A stretch of DNA of 40,894 bases from Isosphaeraceae bacterium EP7 (GCA_038400315.1 CP151670.1:1-40894); one strand, 5' to 3'; counted from the first letter of the stretch, positions 13,854 to 20,916 are shown. Translations and numbers: made by a program. The notes: a model not told the origin generated them from the letters alone.

Positions 13854-14849
13854 ATGACCGACTCCGGCCGCGAGATCGAGATCCTCGAAGGGACCGATGG
13901 CACCGAGCTGGCACGGCCGGACGGGCCCGTCACCGCCCGCAACGCCCCGGCCATCGTCAAGGCCGCCGGCAAGGGCGCCGAGTTCGCCTGGGACGAGTTC
14001 TTCCAGGCGGAGATCGCCAACCACCACACCCGCAAGAACTACATGCACGCCGTCCGGCAGTTCCTCGCCTGGGCCAAGCAACGTGAGCTGGCGATCCCTG
14101 TGATCGCCCCGGGCGACGTGGGGGAATATCTCGGGTCGCTGGAGCTGGCCATCCCGACCAAGAAGCTCCACCTGGCGGCGTTGAAACGATTCTTCGACCG
14201 GCTGGTCAATCGCCACGTCTGCGTCATCAACCCCGCCGCGACGGTCCGGGCCGAGCGTTATTCCATCACGGAGGGAAAGACGCCCATGATCGGCCGTGAC
14301 CAGGCCCGGGCCCTGATCGGGTCGATCGAGGCGTCCGAACCCGTGAGCAAGCGGGACCGCGCCGTTCTGTCGGTCCTCATCTACACGGCGGCACGCGTTG
14401 GGGCCGTCGCCAAGCTGGCGGTGAAGGACCTGGTCCACGACGGGTCGCAGTATTCGCTCCGATTCAGCGAGAAGGGCGGCAAGTCGCGGGAGATCCCCGT
14501 CAGGCATGACCTGGAACTGCTCCTGCTGGACTACCTCCGGTCGGCCGGGATCGTCGACGGGCCGCTGTTCCGGACGGCCAACCGCCGGGCGCGGACCCTG
14601 ACGGGTCGGGCGATGACGGGGATCGACATCTGCCGGCTGATGAAGCGTCGGCTGAAGGCCGCCGGGCTGCCGGGGCACTTCTCGCCGCACTCGTTCCGGG
14701 TGGCGGCGGTGACGGACCTGCTTGGCCAGGGGGTTGCGCTGGAGGATGTGCAGATGCTCGCGGGACACGCGGACCCCCGGACCACGCGGATCTACGACCG
14801 CCGGGGACGCGAGGTGAGCCGCAACCTGGTGGAGCGGATCTCGACGTGA
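13854..14849 (+). CDS. Tyrosine recombinase/integrase
   Basis: A 331-aa site-specific recombinase that would integrate or excise the element or resolve multimers. Seen: an N-terminal SAM-like core-binding domain (about 35-125: TRKNYMHAVRQFLAWAKQRE, TKKLHLAALKRFFDRLVNRH) and a catalytic domain with R181 (TAARVGA), a lysine at 207 or 210 (EKGGK), H279-x-x-R282 (SPHSFR), H305 (LAGHAD) and nucleophile Y314 (RIYDR). All six catalytic positions are intact. The ATG at 13854 is chosen because the upstream extension is low-quality sequence containing the inverted repeat. It is convergent with the 14897 gene and divergent from the XRE gene. It belongs to the XerC/D-like group common in planctomycetes rather than to integron IntI, as no IntI-specific insertion is seen. 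Confidence 0.93.
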   Translation: MTDSGREIEILEGTDGTELARPDGPVTARNAPAIVKAAGKGAEFAWDEFFQAEIANHHTRKNYMHAVRQFLAWAKQRELAIPVIAPGDVGEYLGSLELAIPTKKLHLAALKRFFDRLVNRHVCVINPAATVRAERYSITEGKTPMIGRDQARALIGSIEASEPVSKRDRAVLSVLIYTAARVGAVAKLAVKDLVHDGSQYSLRFSEKGGKSREIPVRHDLELLLLDYLRSAGIVDGPLFRTANRRARTLTGRAMTGIDICRLMKRRLKAAGLPGHFSPHSFRVAAVTDLLGQGVALEDVQMLAGHADPRTTRIYDRRGREVSRNLVERIST

Positions 14850-14852
14850 GCA

Positions 14853-14880
14853 TCTGGAAAGCTGGTCTGCCGATTCCAGA
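14853..14880. terminator. Stem-loop between convergent genes
   Basis: TCTGGAA (14853-14859) pairs perfectly with TTCCAGA (14874-14880) four nt after the recombinase stop and 17 nt before the end of the opposing gene. It is a likely bidirectional terminator, without a clear T-run. Confidence 0.45.
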
Positions 14881-14896
14881 AACAGCGCAGGAAGGG

Positions 14897-15319
14897 TCAT
14901 ACAGTCGGCCTCGCTCGCCCGAACCGGGGGCTGCACCGGCTCGGAATCGGCCCGAAGCTCACTCCTGGCGCAAGGGTCACCCGTCCTCCGAACGCCCCGT
15001 CGAGGGCCCTCCGCCCGCGTTCGGACAGGTCGTCACCGTGGACCGAGGCGACGATGCCCCAACGGTCCGGCGCCGGCCCGTCTTCGATGAGTTGGAGGTT
15101 GAGCCGATGCGGCTCGCCTCGGTCTACGCCGTAGTCGAGCCAGGCCTCGACCGCCATTGCGTCGGCGGTCAGGCCCGACCAGGCTGGCGGGATGCAGGGC
15201 TGGCGGCGAGTCAACTCGACGATGACGACGGGCCCGAGCGGCGGCGAGTCTCCCTGTGTCGTCAGCACGTCCAAGATGGTCCCGAGGGGTGTCAGCGTCT
15301 TCCTCATCCAGTACCGCAT
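14897..15319 (-). CDS. Hypothetical protein, last gene of the PC4-like operon
   Basis: Unrecognised 140-aa protein. The N-terminal half looks like a mixed alpha/beta domain (TLTPLGTILDVLTTQ, GPVVIVELTRRQPC, AMAVEAWLDYGVDRGEPHRL) and the C-terminus is Arg/Pro rich. Its ATG overlaps the stop of the upstream reading frame as TGATG (15317-15321), which supports the start. A plus-strand frame over the same DNA (14846-15436) has poorer composition and no neighbours on its strand. Confidence 0.55.
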   Translation of the reverse strand: MRYWMRKTLTPLGTILDVLTTQGDSPPLGPVVIVELTRRQPCIPPAWSGLTADAMAVEAWLDYGVDRGEPHRLNLQLIEDGPAPDRWGIVASVHGDDLSERGRRALDGAFGGRVTLAPGVSFGPIPSRCSPRFGRARPTV

Positions 15320-15447
15320 CAGTTGCCCTCGACTACCATCGGCGGCATGAATCGCCTCACCTTGCCCATCGCGGTGAAGGCCAGGTCGGCGAGGTGGAAG
15401 GTGTGGTCGTCGTCATCGGGCTCGTTGCAGGCATAGAAGAGTGCCCA
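15319..15447 (-). pseudogene. In-frame 3' extension beyond the TAA of the 101-aa gene
   Basis: After the TAA at 15448-15450, the same frame stays open for 42 codons (beginning WALFYACNEPDDDD, then HTFHLADLAFTAMGKVRRFM, ending in TGA) and ends in a TGATG overlap with the next gene. It has no useful start of its own. It looks like the C-terminal third of an originally longer protein of about 144 aa split by an in-frame nonsense codon, unless read-through occurs. Confidence 0.5.
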
Positions 15448-15753
15448 TTATAAGGAGAGCCTTGGGCATTCGTCGGCGGCATGGGGCCTCTCGGGCACGA
15501 CCCCGCACGGGCCGGGGATCAGGGCGTCGATCTCCAGGGCCAGGTCGGTCGCGACCCTGACGCAATAGGCCGTCTGCGCGTTGCCTCGGGCCTTGCAGAT
15601 CGTAAACATCGACTCTGCGATGGCCGTCGCCTTCGCGGCGGCATGGGGCCCGGCGTGGGCCGTGCGTTCCTCGATGAGGGTCCTGAACGCCGTGCGTGCG
15701 TCGTCGATCGGCATGGCGTCGATGGCCTTGAACTTGATCATGCGCGGTTGCAT
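15448..15753 (-). CDS. Hypothetical helical protein, possibly truncated
   Basis: Unrecognised 101-aa protein with a central helical region (DDARTAFRTLIEERTAHAGP, then AAAKATAIAESMFTICKARG). The ATG at 15753 is preceded by GGAACGGAG, though close to the start; the longer upstream frame is low-quality. The TAA stop is followed by an in-frame extension with protein-like sequence, so the natural protein may have been longer. It follows the second PC4-like gene by 34 bp. Confidence 0.55.
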   Translation of the reverse strand: MQPRMIKFKAIDAMPIDDARTAFRTLIEERTAHAGPHAAAKATAIAESMFTICKARGNAQTAYCVRVATDLALEIDALIPGPCGVVPERPHAADECPRLSL

Positions 15754-15787
15754 CTCCGTTCCGGTATGTGTGAAGTCACGATTCACC

Positions 15788-16186
15788 TCAGGCGGTTTGC
15801 TCGTTTGCGGCAGGCCAAGGGCCCGGCCGCAACTGGGGTTGGACCTGGTAACGACGCTCCGAGTGGTAGCTAAGGCGGGGCCTGAAGGCCTCGGATCGGA
15901 ACTCATCCTTGATGCCATCGATCGCCTCGGCCAGCAGGACGACGTTCGGGGCATTCAGCGAAAAGCCCCGGCCCTTCTGGTGCCACCATTGGCCCGTGCA
16001 AGCATCGCGCTTCCATATGCGAAACTGCATGCGTTTCTCGCCGCCGAATTCAGAGACAGTGACCCGAATTTCTTCCTCGGAGTCCTTCCCGCTGGCGAAC
16101 GTGACCAGACGGTGATCGGGGTCCGATGGGGCGAGCAGCGGCGTCGGCTGACGTAGCGGCTCGTCAGTCTTCTGCTGGAAGTGCAT
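15788..16186 (-). CDS. PC4-like ssDNA-binding protein, second copy
   Basis: A 132-aa protein whose residues about 26-90 match the PC4 / transcriptional coactivator p15 pattern: EEIRVTVSEFGGEKRMQFRI (two strands), then KRDACTGQWWHQKGRGFSL (third and fourth strands), then a helix (NVVLLAEAIDGIKDEF). PC4-like bacterial proteins bind single-stranded DNA as dimers. The ATG at 16186 is preferred (GGAG 9 nt upstream) over a GTG at 16216 with no Shine-Dalgarno. It is a diverged paralogue of the gene immediately upstream. Role in phage replication, recombination or late transcription is inference. Confidence 0.7.
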   Translation of the reverse strand: MHFQQKTDEPLRQPTPLLAPSDPDHRLVTFASGKDSEEEIRVTVSEFGGEKRMQFRIWKRDACTGQWWHQKGRGFSLNAPNVVLLAEAIDGIKDEFRSEAFRPRLSYHSERRYQVQPQLRPGPWPAANEQTA

Positions 16187-16224
16187 AGCTGCGGTCTCCA
16201 GGTTGATCGCGGACACTATGGGGA

Positions 16225-16671
16225 TCAGTCGCCCACCTCGTCGAAGTCCGGGCGACTGGAATACGAAGGGCGGGCAGGGGGTTGCTGGTGGGGTCGCGAG
16301 TCTTCGAGCTGCCTCGGCCCGCTATAGGTTGGCTTGACCACAGCCCTGGCCATCTTCCGCTCCAGGCCCAACTCGGTGATCAGGGCATCGAGGACGTCCC
16401 GAAGCTCCACTAGCTCGGAGATGCGGATGGACCCCCCCTTCCCTTTGACCGGAAACATGGCCCCGGTTGACGGGTCTGGCGACCAGACTCGAAGCCCCAC
16501 GAATTTGTGGGATTCATACTCGCTCAGCGTGACGCGGAACTCGTCGCCGCGTCCTCTCAAGAAAGTCGCTAAGCGAACGCCGTTTTCGGTTGGCGGCTTG
16601 GGGACGTTCACCTCGTCCCTGTATCGCGGGTTGATGTAGATGGCTGTGTCCTCTGATTGAAGACGGATCAA
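16225..16671 (-). CDS. PC4-like ssDNA-binding protein, first copy
   Basis: A 148-aa protein with a PC4-like core at about residues 30-95: RGRGDEFRVTLSEYESHKFV, then GLRVWSPDPSTGAMFPVKGK, GGSIRIS and the helix VELRDVLDALITEL. This matches the strand-strand-strand-helix order of p15/PC4 ssDNA-binding proteins. The C-terminal tail (about 110-148) is Pro/Arg/Ser rich and probably disordered, like the acidic tail position of ssDNA-binding proteins but with different chemistry. Its ATG overlaps the upstream RHH-like gene by ATGA. The two copies in tandem suggest heterodimers or divided functions. Confidence 0.7.
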   Translation of the reverse strand: MIRLQSEDTAIYINPRYRDEVNVPKPPTENGVRLATFLRGRGDEFRVTLSEYESHKFVGLRVWSPDPSTGAMFPVKGKGGSIRISELVELRDVLDALITELGLERKMARAVVKPTYSGPRQLEDSRPHQQPPARPSYSSRPDFDEVGD

Positions 16672-16943
16672 CGTCTTGGAATTGGTTTGTCGTACTTCCT
16701 CGACCGTGCGTAGTCGAGGATTGCGCGGTCAACGAGATCGCTGACGCTCGGGGCCCGGTCCCACTCGGCAAACTCCTGGAGGGCCAGCTTCCAGGCCTCG
16801 CTCGAACGCACCATTGTCGATGCGTTTCGAATGCGATCCTGGTCAACCTGAGGTTTACGACCAGAACCGGGTCGCTTGCCGCCGTGAGCTGCCGGCATGT
16901 CTTCCGGCTTCTTGGGTGCTTTTGCCATGAGAGTCGTCTGCAA
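16668..16943 (-). CDS. Small basic DNA-binding protein
   Basis: A 91-aa basic protein. HGGKRPGSGRKPQVDQDRI is an AT-hook-like basic stretch often seen in phage DNA-packaging and regulatory proteins, and the C-terminal half is helical (EAWKLALQEFAEWDRAPSVS, DLVDRAILDYARSRKY), consistent with a ribbon-helix-helix-type fold. A TTG at 16943 with GGGAGGA 8 nt upstream is the best start; an ATG at 16928 is the alternative. It heads the operon of PC4-like genes and overlaps the next gene by ATGA, so it may be its regulator. Confidence 0.6.
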   Translation of the reverse strand: MQTTLMAKAPKKPEDMPAAHGGKRPGSGRKPQVDQDRIRNASTMVRSSEAWKLALQEFAEWDRAPSVSDLVDRAILDYARSRKYDKPIPRR

Positions 16944-17034
16944 TATGTTGTCCTCCCAAGAAGAGAGGGCCGCAACGTGCGGACGCCTTCTCAGGAGAAT
17001 GGTACGCCTGTGGATTCAGATAGGCAATACAGAC

Positions 17035-17088
17035 AATCAAGTTTCCTCGGTTAATATCCGGAAATTATTTCCGAGTCTCCTCTTGATT
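17035..17088. promoter_or_regulatory. AT-rich divergent promoter region with inverted repeats
   Basis: AATCAAG (17035-17041) is the inverse of CTTGATT (17082-17088). Inside, CTCGG/CCGAG and the palindrome-like GGAAATTATTTCC form a compact symmetrical block, AT-rich compared with its surroundings. It lies between the minus-strand PC4 operon and the plus-strand small-gene run, so it is a candidate operator for both. Confidence 0.45.
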
Positions 17089-17108
17089 AACAGGAATACA
17101 AAGGTAGT

Positions 17109-17219
17109 ATGAGTGTGTCGCCGGTGATGACAGCCGGGACCAATGAAGCGGGGAGACGGGGGGCTACAACCTCCCCCGACTCCCCTGAACGAACCCTGGG
17201 TAAACAGGAGTCCGTCTGA
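17109..17219 (+). CDS. Possible 36-aa leader peptide
   Basis: An ATG at 17109 opens a 36-codon frame (MSVSPVMTAGTNEAGRRGAT...) whose TGA overlaps the ATG of the next gene as TGATG. The coding value is weak, but the overlap and the internal hairpin make a translated leader plausible. Confidence 0.35.
   Translation: MSVSPVMTAGTNEAGRRGATTSPDSPERTLGKQESV
17150..17185 (+). promoter_or_regulatory. Strong hairpin within the leader, attenuator candidate
   Basis: GGGGAG (17150-17155) pairs with CTCCCC (17180-17185) and CGGGGG (17157-17162) with CCCCCG (17173-17178), separated by one A/A mismatch, with a 10-nt loop. It lies in the middle of the possible leader frame and about 20 nt before the Shine-Dalgarno AGGAG of the following gene. 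It could act as a ribosome-dependent attenuator or mRNA stabiliser. No T-run follows. Confidence 0.5.
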
Positions 17220-17485
17220 TGTCTATCCTAACGTCTGCCACTCGTCTGACAAAGAGCCGGATCCTCTTCGACGCCACCCTGGCCCGCCCCCGCGAGCGTC
17301 GCAACTTCGGCTCGGGCCTGCTGGCCTACGTTCCGGCCTACAAGCCCGCCGTGGACGCCGAAGACCGCCAGGCCTACGCCTCGGGCGAGACGATGTCGGC
17401 TGCGGAGCACGACGCAAAGATCGAGTTCGAGGCTGAGATGGCCACCTTCATGGACGCGATGGAGCGGGGCTACTACTTCGCCTGA
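17219..17485 (+). CDS. Small hypothetical protein 1 of the small-gene run
   Basis: Unrecognised 88-aa protein with AGGAG 8 nt before its ATG. The first 35 residues are basic (RLTKSRILFDATLARPRERR) and the rest acidic and helical (AAEHDAKIEFEAEMATFMDA), ending in a Tyr/Phe-rich tail. No known fold. The next gene has a similar plan: Ser/Ala-rich N-terminus, then E-A-E-containing helix, then an aromatic C-terminus. They may be distant paralogues. Confidence 0.6.
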   Translation: MSILTSATRLTKSRILFDATLARPRERRNFGSGLLAYVPAYKPAVDAEDRQAYASGETMSAAEHDAKIEFEAEMATFMDAMERGYYFA

Positions 17486-17556
17486 CGGAGTCGTCCCCCG
17501 AGCCCCGGCCGACCCCGGGGCCTTCCCTCCCATCCCCATGAAACCGGAGCCTCCCG

Positions 17557-17814
17557 ATGGCCACCTTGACCCTGGCAGAGTCCCCCTGCGCCCACGCCTC
17601 GGACATCGACGCCCTGGCATCCGCCGAGTGGCTTTCACGCCCCGTCGGCTACACCGCCCAAGACGAGTCTGACTATCTCGCCGGCCGCCTTCTGAGCCCC
17701 CGGGAGATTGCCGACCGCGAGGAAGCGGAGGCCGAGATCGCCATGCTCTCCAGCATGCCCGCCGAGGCGTGGGCCCTCGAGTTCAACGAGTCGCGGTACG
17801 TCTTCGAGGCCTGA
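17557..17814 (+). CDS. Small hypothetical protein 2 of the small-gene run
   Basis: Unrecognised 85-aa acidic protein, helical from about residue 45 (SPREIADREEAEAEIAMLSS) and ending FNESRYVFEA. It follows the previous gene by 71 bp in the same direction and its AG-rich upstream sequence (GGAGCCTCCCG) contains a GGAG 7 nt from the ATG. The plan matches its upstream neighbour. Function unknown. Confidence 0.6.
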   Translation: MATLTLAESPCAHASDIDALASAEWLSRPVGYTAQDESDYLAGRLLSPREIADREEAEAEIAMLSSMPAEAWALEFNESRYVFEA

Positions 17815-17900
17815 GCCTCGGGCGACGCGGATCCAAACCGGCGGGGTGACAGACGATCCCTCCGAGCCCGAAGCCCAGACTCTTTGCCGGGGGAACTCAC

Positions 17901-18209
17901 GTGCATTGCTTGATGCGGGATTACAACACGGGGCGTCACTCCGATTATTTGATCCGTTGCCGAGCAAGGTCCGAATCCTCGCTCCGCCGGTACCAGGCCC
18001 GCATCGAGCGGGACGGGACGACCTACACCGAGGCCGAGCGGTTCCTTCTGAGCTGGAATCGGTTCCAGCATCCGGCCGCGAAGCAGGGCGAACTTGCCAT
18101 CCGCACACGCCTGTTCATCGCCTGGAGCGAGTGGCTCGCTTCGGGCCAGACCCCCTCTGCCCGCCTCATCATCGAGAGATCGACCAAGGGAGCCCTGACG
18201 TGGATCTGA
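17901..18209 (+). CDS. Small basic hypothetical protein 3
   Basis: Unrecognised 102-aa basic protein rich in Arg and aromatic residues (SDYLIRCRARSESSLRRYQA, then TEAERFLLSWNRFQHPAAKQ). It reads as three or four amphipathic helices and could bind nucleic acid, but no named motif is visible. The GGGGGAACTCACGTG upstream gives a weak ribosome-binding site. It slightly overlaps a GTG-started version of the next gene. Confidence 0.55.
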   Translation: MHCLMRDYNTGRHSDYLIRCRARSESSLRRYQARIERDGTTYTEAERFLLSWNRFQHPAAKQGELAIRTRLFIAWSEWLASGQTPSARLIIERSTKGALTWI

Positions 18210-18262
18210 CCAAAGACGAAGACGGCTGGCCCGGTTCCGACGCGAGCGATGCAGGAGGATCC

Positions 18263-18526
18263 ATGATCCGCATCGCCGGCACGGGCCGGATGAGGTTCTA
18301 CCTTCTCCTCTCGGTCTCGCCCGAGGATGAGTACACGGGGACTCTGCTCCTCTTCGGCCCCGGCCTGAAGCTCAAGAGGGTCGTCGAGATCGCCAAGCAT
18401 GCCCTTCCCGGGCCGGAAGTGCCCCCCGAAGCCAGGTGGGCTGTGGAGGTCTATCGGCTACGTCAGAGCCTCAAGGCAGTTCTGACGATGTTCGACGCCG
18501 GGCCTAGTGCGAGGGTCTCGCTGTGA
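18263..18526 (+). CDS. Small hypothetical protein 4
   Basis: Unrecognised 87-aa protein. The ATG at 18263 has AGGAGG four nt upstream; a GTG at 18200 in the same frame is an alternative that overlaps the preceding gene. The sequence looks like two beta-strands (MRFYLLLSVSPEDE, GTLLLFGPGLKLKR) followed by a helix-rich half (ALPGPEVPPEARWAVEVYRL). No known family recognised. Confidence 0.55.
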   Translation: MIRIAGTGRMRFYLLLSVSPEDEYTGTLLLFGPGLKLKRVVEIAKHALPGPEVPPEARWAVEVYRLRQSLKAVLTMFDAGPSARVSL

Positions 18527-18717
18527 CCCATCTCATCGATCCCGGGAAGTCTTCCCTCCCGCCTCGTCCTCAGGTGGCCAAGTCGAAGGCCGAGGACGAC
18601 GGCTTCTGTTTGTCCAGGTTCGACTGGATCCCGCCGTCGTTCCATCGAGCCTACCTGCGGCAGGACAAGCCGCCGATTGCAACACCGAAAACGCCACGAC
18701 CCAGCAACCACAAATAG
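18523..18717 (+). CDS. Small hypothetical protein 5
   Basis: Unrecognised 64-aa, Pro-rich basic protein beginning at a GTG that overlaps the previous stop (GTGA). The overlap is the main evidence for its being real; no domain is visible. Codon use is similar to the neighbours. Confidence 0.4.
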   Translation: MTHLIDPGKSSLPPRPQVAKSKAEDDGFCLSRFDWIPPSFHRAYLRQDKPPIATPKTPRPSNHK

Positions 18718-18767
18718 CTCAACACGCACGAAGGTCCAAACAAGTGTTCAACTCAGGGAGCGAAATC

Positions 18768-19109
18768 ATGGGCCACGCCATCGCCGATCAGCCTTGCCCC
18801 AGGGTCAAAGAGGCCAATGGCTACATCCTCAAGGTGGGTCGTCAGGATCCCAGTCGCCCCCTGACCACCTGGCTGCTGATGGAATTATGGCCTCCCGAGC
18901 GGGATCAACTCAACGCGATCAGGAACCACTACACGATCGTCGGACGCGGCGTCAGCCTCAAGACCGCGATCCGGATCGCAGCCAGGTACCTCACCGGCTC
19001 GACGGGCGACTCGGACGATCACAACCACAAGTTCGAGATCTACCGGCACGACCGTCTCAGGGCCGTCGTCTCGGGCTTCGACTACGACTGGACGGCCGAG
19101 ATCGTCTGA
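18768..19109 (+). CDS. Hypothetical protein 6 of the small-gene run
   Basis: Unrecognised 113-aa protein; the ATG at 18768 has GGGAG 8 nt upstream and the longer open frame before it is poor. It reads as alpha/beta: KEANGYILKVGRQDPSRPLT (strands), WLLMELWPPERDQLNAIRNH (helix), SLKTAIRIAARYLTG (helix), DHNHKFEIYRHDRLRAVVSG (strands). It is the last gene of the run and is followed by a terminator-like hairpin. No function assigned. Confidence 0.6.
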   Translation: MGHAIADQPCPRVKEANGYILKVGRQDPSRPLTTWLLMELWPPERDQLNAIRNHYTIVGRGVSLKTAIRIAARYLTGSTGDSDDHNHKFEIYRHDRLRAVVSGFDYDWTAEIV

Positions 19110-19126
19110 TGACGGAAGGACGCGAC

Positions 19127-19156
19127 GACGCCCCGACCCAATGGCTTCGGGGCGTC
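19127..19156 (+). terminator. Terminator hairpin after the small-gene run
   Basis: GACGCCCCGA (19127-19136) pairs perfectly with TCGGGGCGTC (19147-19156), 10 bp with a 10-nt loop, 17 nt after the last stop. The trailing sequence ATTGAAAC lacks a T-run, but position and strength suit a terminator. Confidence 0.6.
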
Positions 19157-19323
19157 ATTGAAACACTGCTCACCTGCTTAGCTGTCGTGTTCGGCGAGAA
19201 GTCTCCGAGAATGCTTGATCATTTAAAATGTTTTTTCGGCATTCCCGGGACCGGCCGACCGAGAATGGGTGATGCCTAGGGGTCGCAAAGAATTGCATTC
19301 TGATAGAAGGTGAGCATTAACAC

Positions 19324-20208
19324 TTAAGAATGTCTGCAATGCTTTTTAAGCCATTCTATCAGAACGTTATAATCCCTGTACGACATCCTATGGTTGACTT
19401 TTCGTTGAAAGTCCAGCGCACCCGCAGTGAACCGGGTGGTTGCAACGACAATGCCTGCTGTAGCTCTTTCCTGCTCGACGATCCCGTAGAGACTTCGCAC
19501 GATCTCGACACCGACGGGGTTATTCTCCGCGTAACGTTTGCACTCGACGAGGAAAAGAAATCTCCCATATGCGGTATTCATGTAGGCAAGGATATCTCTC
19601 CCTCCGTCATTGGTCGGTGGAGTGAGTGTTACATCCAGCCCATCTCGAGCAAGGAGTTCGCAGATCAATTCCTCGAATTCTCGGGGTGGTAGTTCACGCA
19701 TAATAGATGGATTTTTCGATAACTTGTTGATGATTGGCTGCCATTGCTTTCCTGCAACAACGATGATCTTCTGGGATTCTTCGGGAGGTGATTCGGCTGA
19801 TAGGATGTGCTGTTGGACATCTTCAGGCAAATATTCAAGTTCAAGTCCAGAATAGCCAAATAAAAATATCGATGGATCTTCAAATAAATTGGCTAATCTT
19901 CTATCATAGTGTTTAGATAAGTAATTTAAAATCCGGTTGACGACCTGGACTGTAGTTCCGTTGACTCCATAAACGATTCCGGCATTTCCGTCGGGCCCTG
20001 CGGCTTGACGAACGACCTCGACTTCCACGTCAGATATTTCAATGACTAGCTCAACGCCTGGCGATCCTGGCTTTAATTCTGCACCCCATTTCCAGAGAGT
20101 TGCGTCTCCAATTAATGTTTCGTTTGCGCCATCTTTCAGAAGCACCATACTGAATGAAGATCCAATTGAACGTTGACTCTTATTTCTATAAACATAAAGT
20201 TTACTCAT
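19324..20208 (-). CDS. Mrr-type restriction endonuclease-like protein
   Basis: A 294-aa protein. The C-terminal half has the Mrr catalytic pattern: PPREFEELICELLARDGLDV, then D205 in NDGGRDILAYM, and E222-x-K224 in FLVECKRY. This is the PD-(D/E)xK core of type IV/Mrr nucleases. The N-terminal part (about 1-150) is not a typical Mrr winged helix and contains strand-rich sequence with VIEISDVEVEVV; it may be a sensor domain. The region is clearly lower in G+C than both neighbours, a sign of recent transfer. It follows the 64-aa gene by one base or so, so the two are a unit. Likely role: defence against modified or foreign DNA. Confidence 0.8.
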   Translation of the reverse strand: MSKLYVYRNKSQRSIGSSFSMVLLKDGANETLIGDATLWKWGAELKPGSPGVELVIEISDVEVEVVRQAAGPDGNAGIVYGVNGTTVQVVNRILNYLSKHYDRRLANLFEDPSIFLFGYSGLELEYLPEDVQQHILSAESPPEESQKIIVVAGKQWQPIINKLSKNPSIMRELPPREFEELICELLARDGLDVTLTPPTNDGGRDILAYMNTAYGRFLFLVECKRYAENNPVGVEIVRSLYGIVEQERATAGIVVATTRFTAGALDFQRKVNHRMSYRDYNVLIEWLKKHCRHS

Positions 20209-20209
20209 A

Positions 20210-20404
20210 TTATACTCGTCCCTTTAGGATTACCTTGCAGTCCTCGGCTTTTTGCGCCAGGACGAATCTGGGATTCGAGACATGGTCGAGAAGAGTTGCG
20301 ACTTCTTTCGCACGAGGAGCGAGCCTTCCAGGGGAGGCCATGACGAATTCTCTTAAACCAGCCAGGTTAGTAACGATATAGCGCTGTGAGTTTTCCTTCT
20401 TCAT
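20210..20404 (-). CDS. Small partner of the Mrr-like nuclease
   Basis: Unrecognised 64-aa protein directly upstream of the nuclease on the same strand with essentially no gap. A TTG at 20437 in the same frame is possible, but the ATG at 20404 (GGATGAG upstream) gives a cleaner start. It has an LREF helix and a basic centre (GRLAPRAKEVATLLDHV) that could bind DNA, so it may be an antidote or regulator. Low G+C like its partner. Confidence 0.55.
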   Translation of the reverse strand: MKKENSQRYIVTNLAGLREFVMASPGRLAPRAKEVATLLDHVSNPRFVLAQKAEDCKVILKGRV

Positions 20405-20600
20405 CGTCCACTCATCCAAAATTTTGAGTATACCCAAATTTCTTTGGTTTTAAATGGACGCTTTCTTCGGCCTTGGGCGTACGGCCTCCGATCCTGATAC
20501 TTTCCGGCGATGAGGCCGACTGGAACATCGACCGAACTCGAAGCCCACCGACAATTCACCGGTAGAAGCCGAAGGGGCGGAGGTCCGCACTTTCCGCACC

Positions 20601-20726
20601 ATGCACGGGGCGGTCTGCGTGCTCATTCTGGAGGTGGTTGCCACGCCCGTCGCGGACGGCCCCGACCTTCGATCCTCGGCCCGGGTGATGTGCGATCGGG
20701 ACGGGGTGCTGACCCTGGAAACATGA
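20601..20726 (+). CDS. Very small possible protein
   Basis: A 41-codon frame (MHGAVCVLILEVVATPVADG then PDLRSSARVMCDRDGVLTLET) with a strand-rich, protein-like sequence. The frame is open upstream to 20517 without a start codon, so this may be the tail of a lost gene. A terminator-like hairpin follows. Low confidence. Confidence 0.3.
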   Translation: MHGAVCVLILEVVATPVADGPDLRSSARVMCDRDGVLTLET

Positions 20727-20752
20727 GGCATGAGCTTTGGCGCCAACGCGAA

Positions 20753-20785
20753 ACGCCCGCCACCGCGTGATGCGAAGGCGGGCGT
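20753..20785. terminator. G+C-rich stem-loop
   Basis: ACGCCCGCC (20753-20761) pairs perfectly with GGCGGGCGT (20777-20785), followed by CTTCGTT on the plus strand. Probable terminator for plus-strand transcription from the small frame at 20601. Confidence 0.55.
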
Positions 20786-20916
20786 CTTCGTTGGGTCAGG
20801 CTTCGTGGCGAGTTGTTCGGCTGAGCCCGGTTGCATTCGTCGCCCAGGCCAGTGAGGATCTTGGCCTGGCCCCAAGGTGTGGGGCAGTCAGCCCGACTCT
20901 CCGCCGGACCAACGAC

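Noticed and set aside
13722-14936. N-terminal extension of the minus-strand frame 13383-14936
   Set aside because: It is antisense to the intact tyrosine recombinase; only the part from 13721 down (XRE gene) has a start with a ribosome-binding site.
14846-15436. 196-aa plus-strand frame after the recombinase
   Set aside because: A hairpin follows the recombinase stop, and the minus-strand 140-aa gene has a TGATG-supported start and better composition.
20450-20875. 141-aa minus-strand frame beside the nuclease cassette
   Set aside because: Composition is low-quality Ser/Arg/Pro-rich, with no neighbours or start; the short 20601 frame on the other strand is a better, though weak, candidate.
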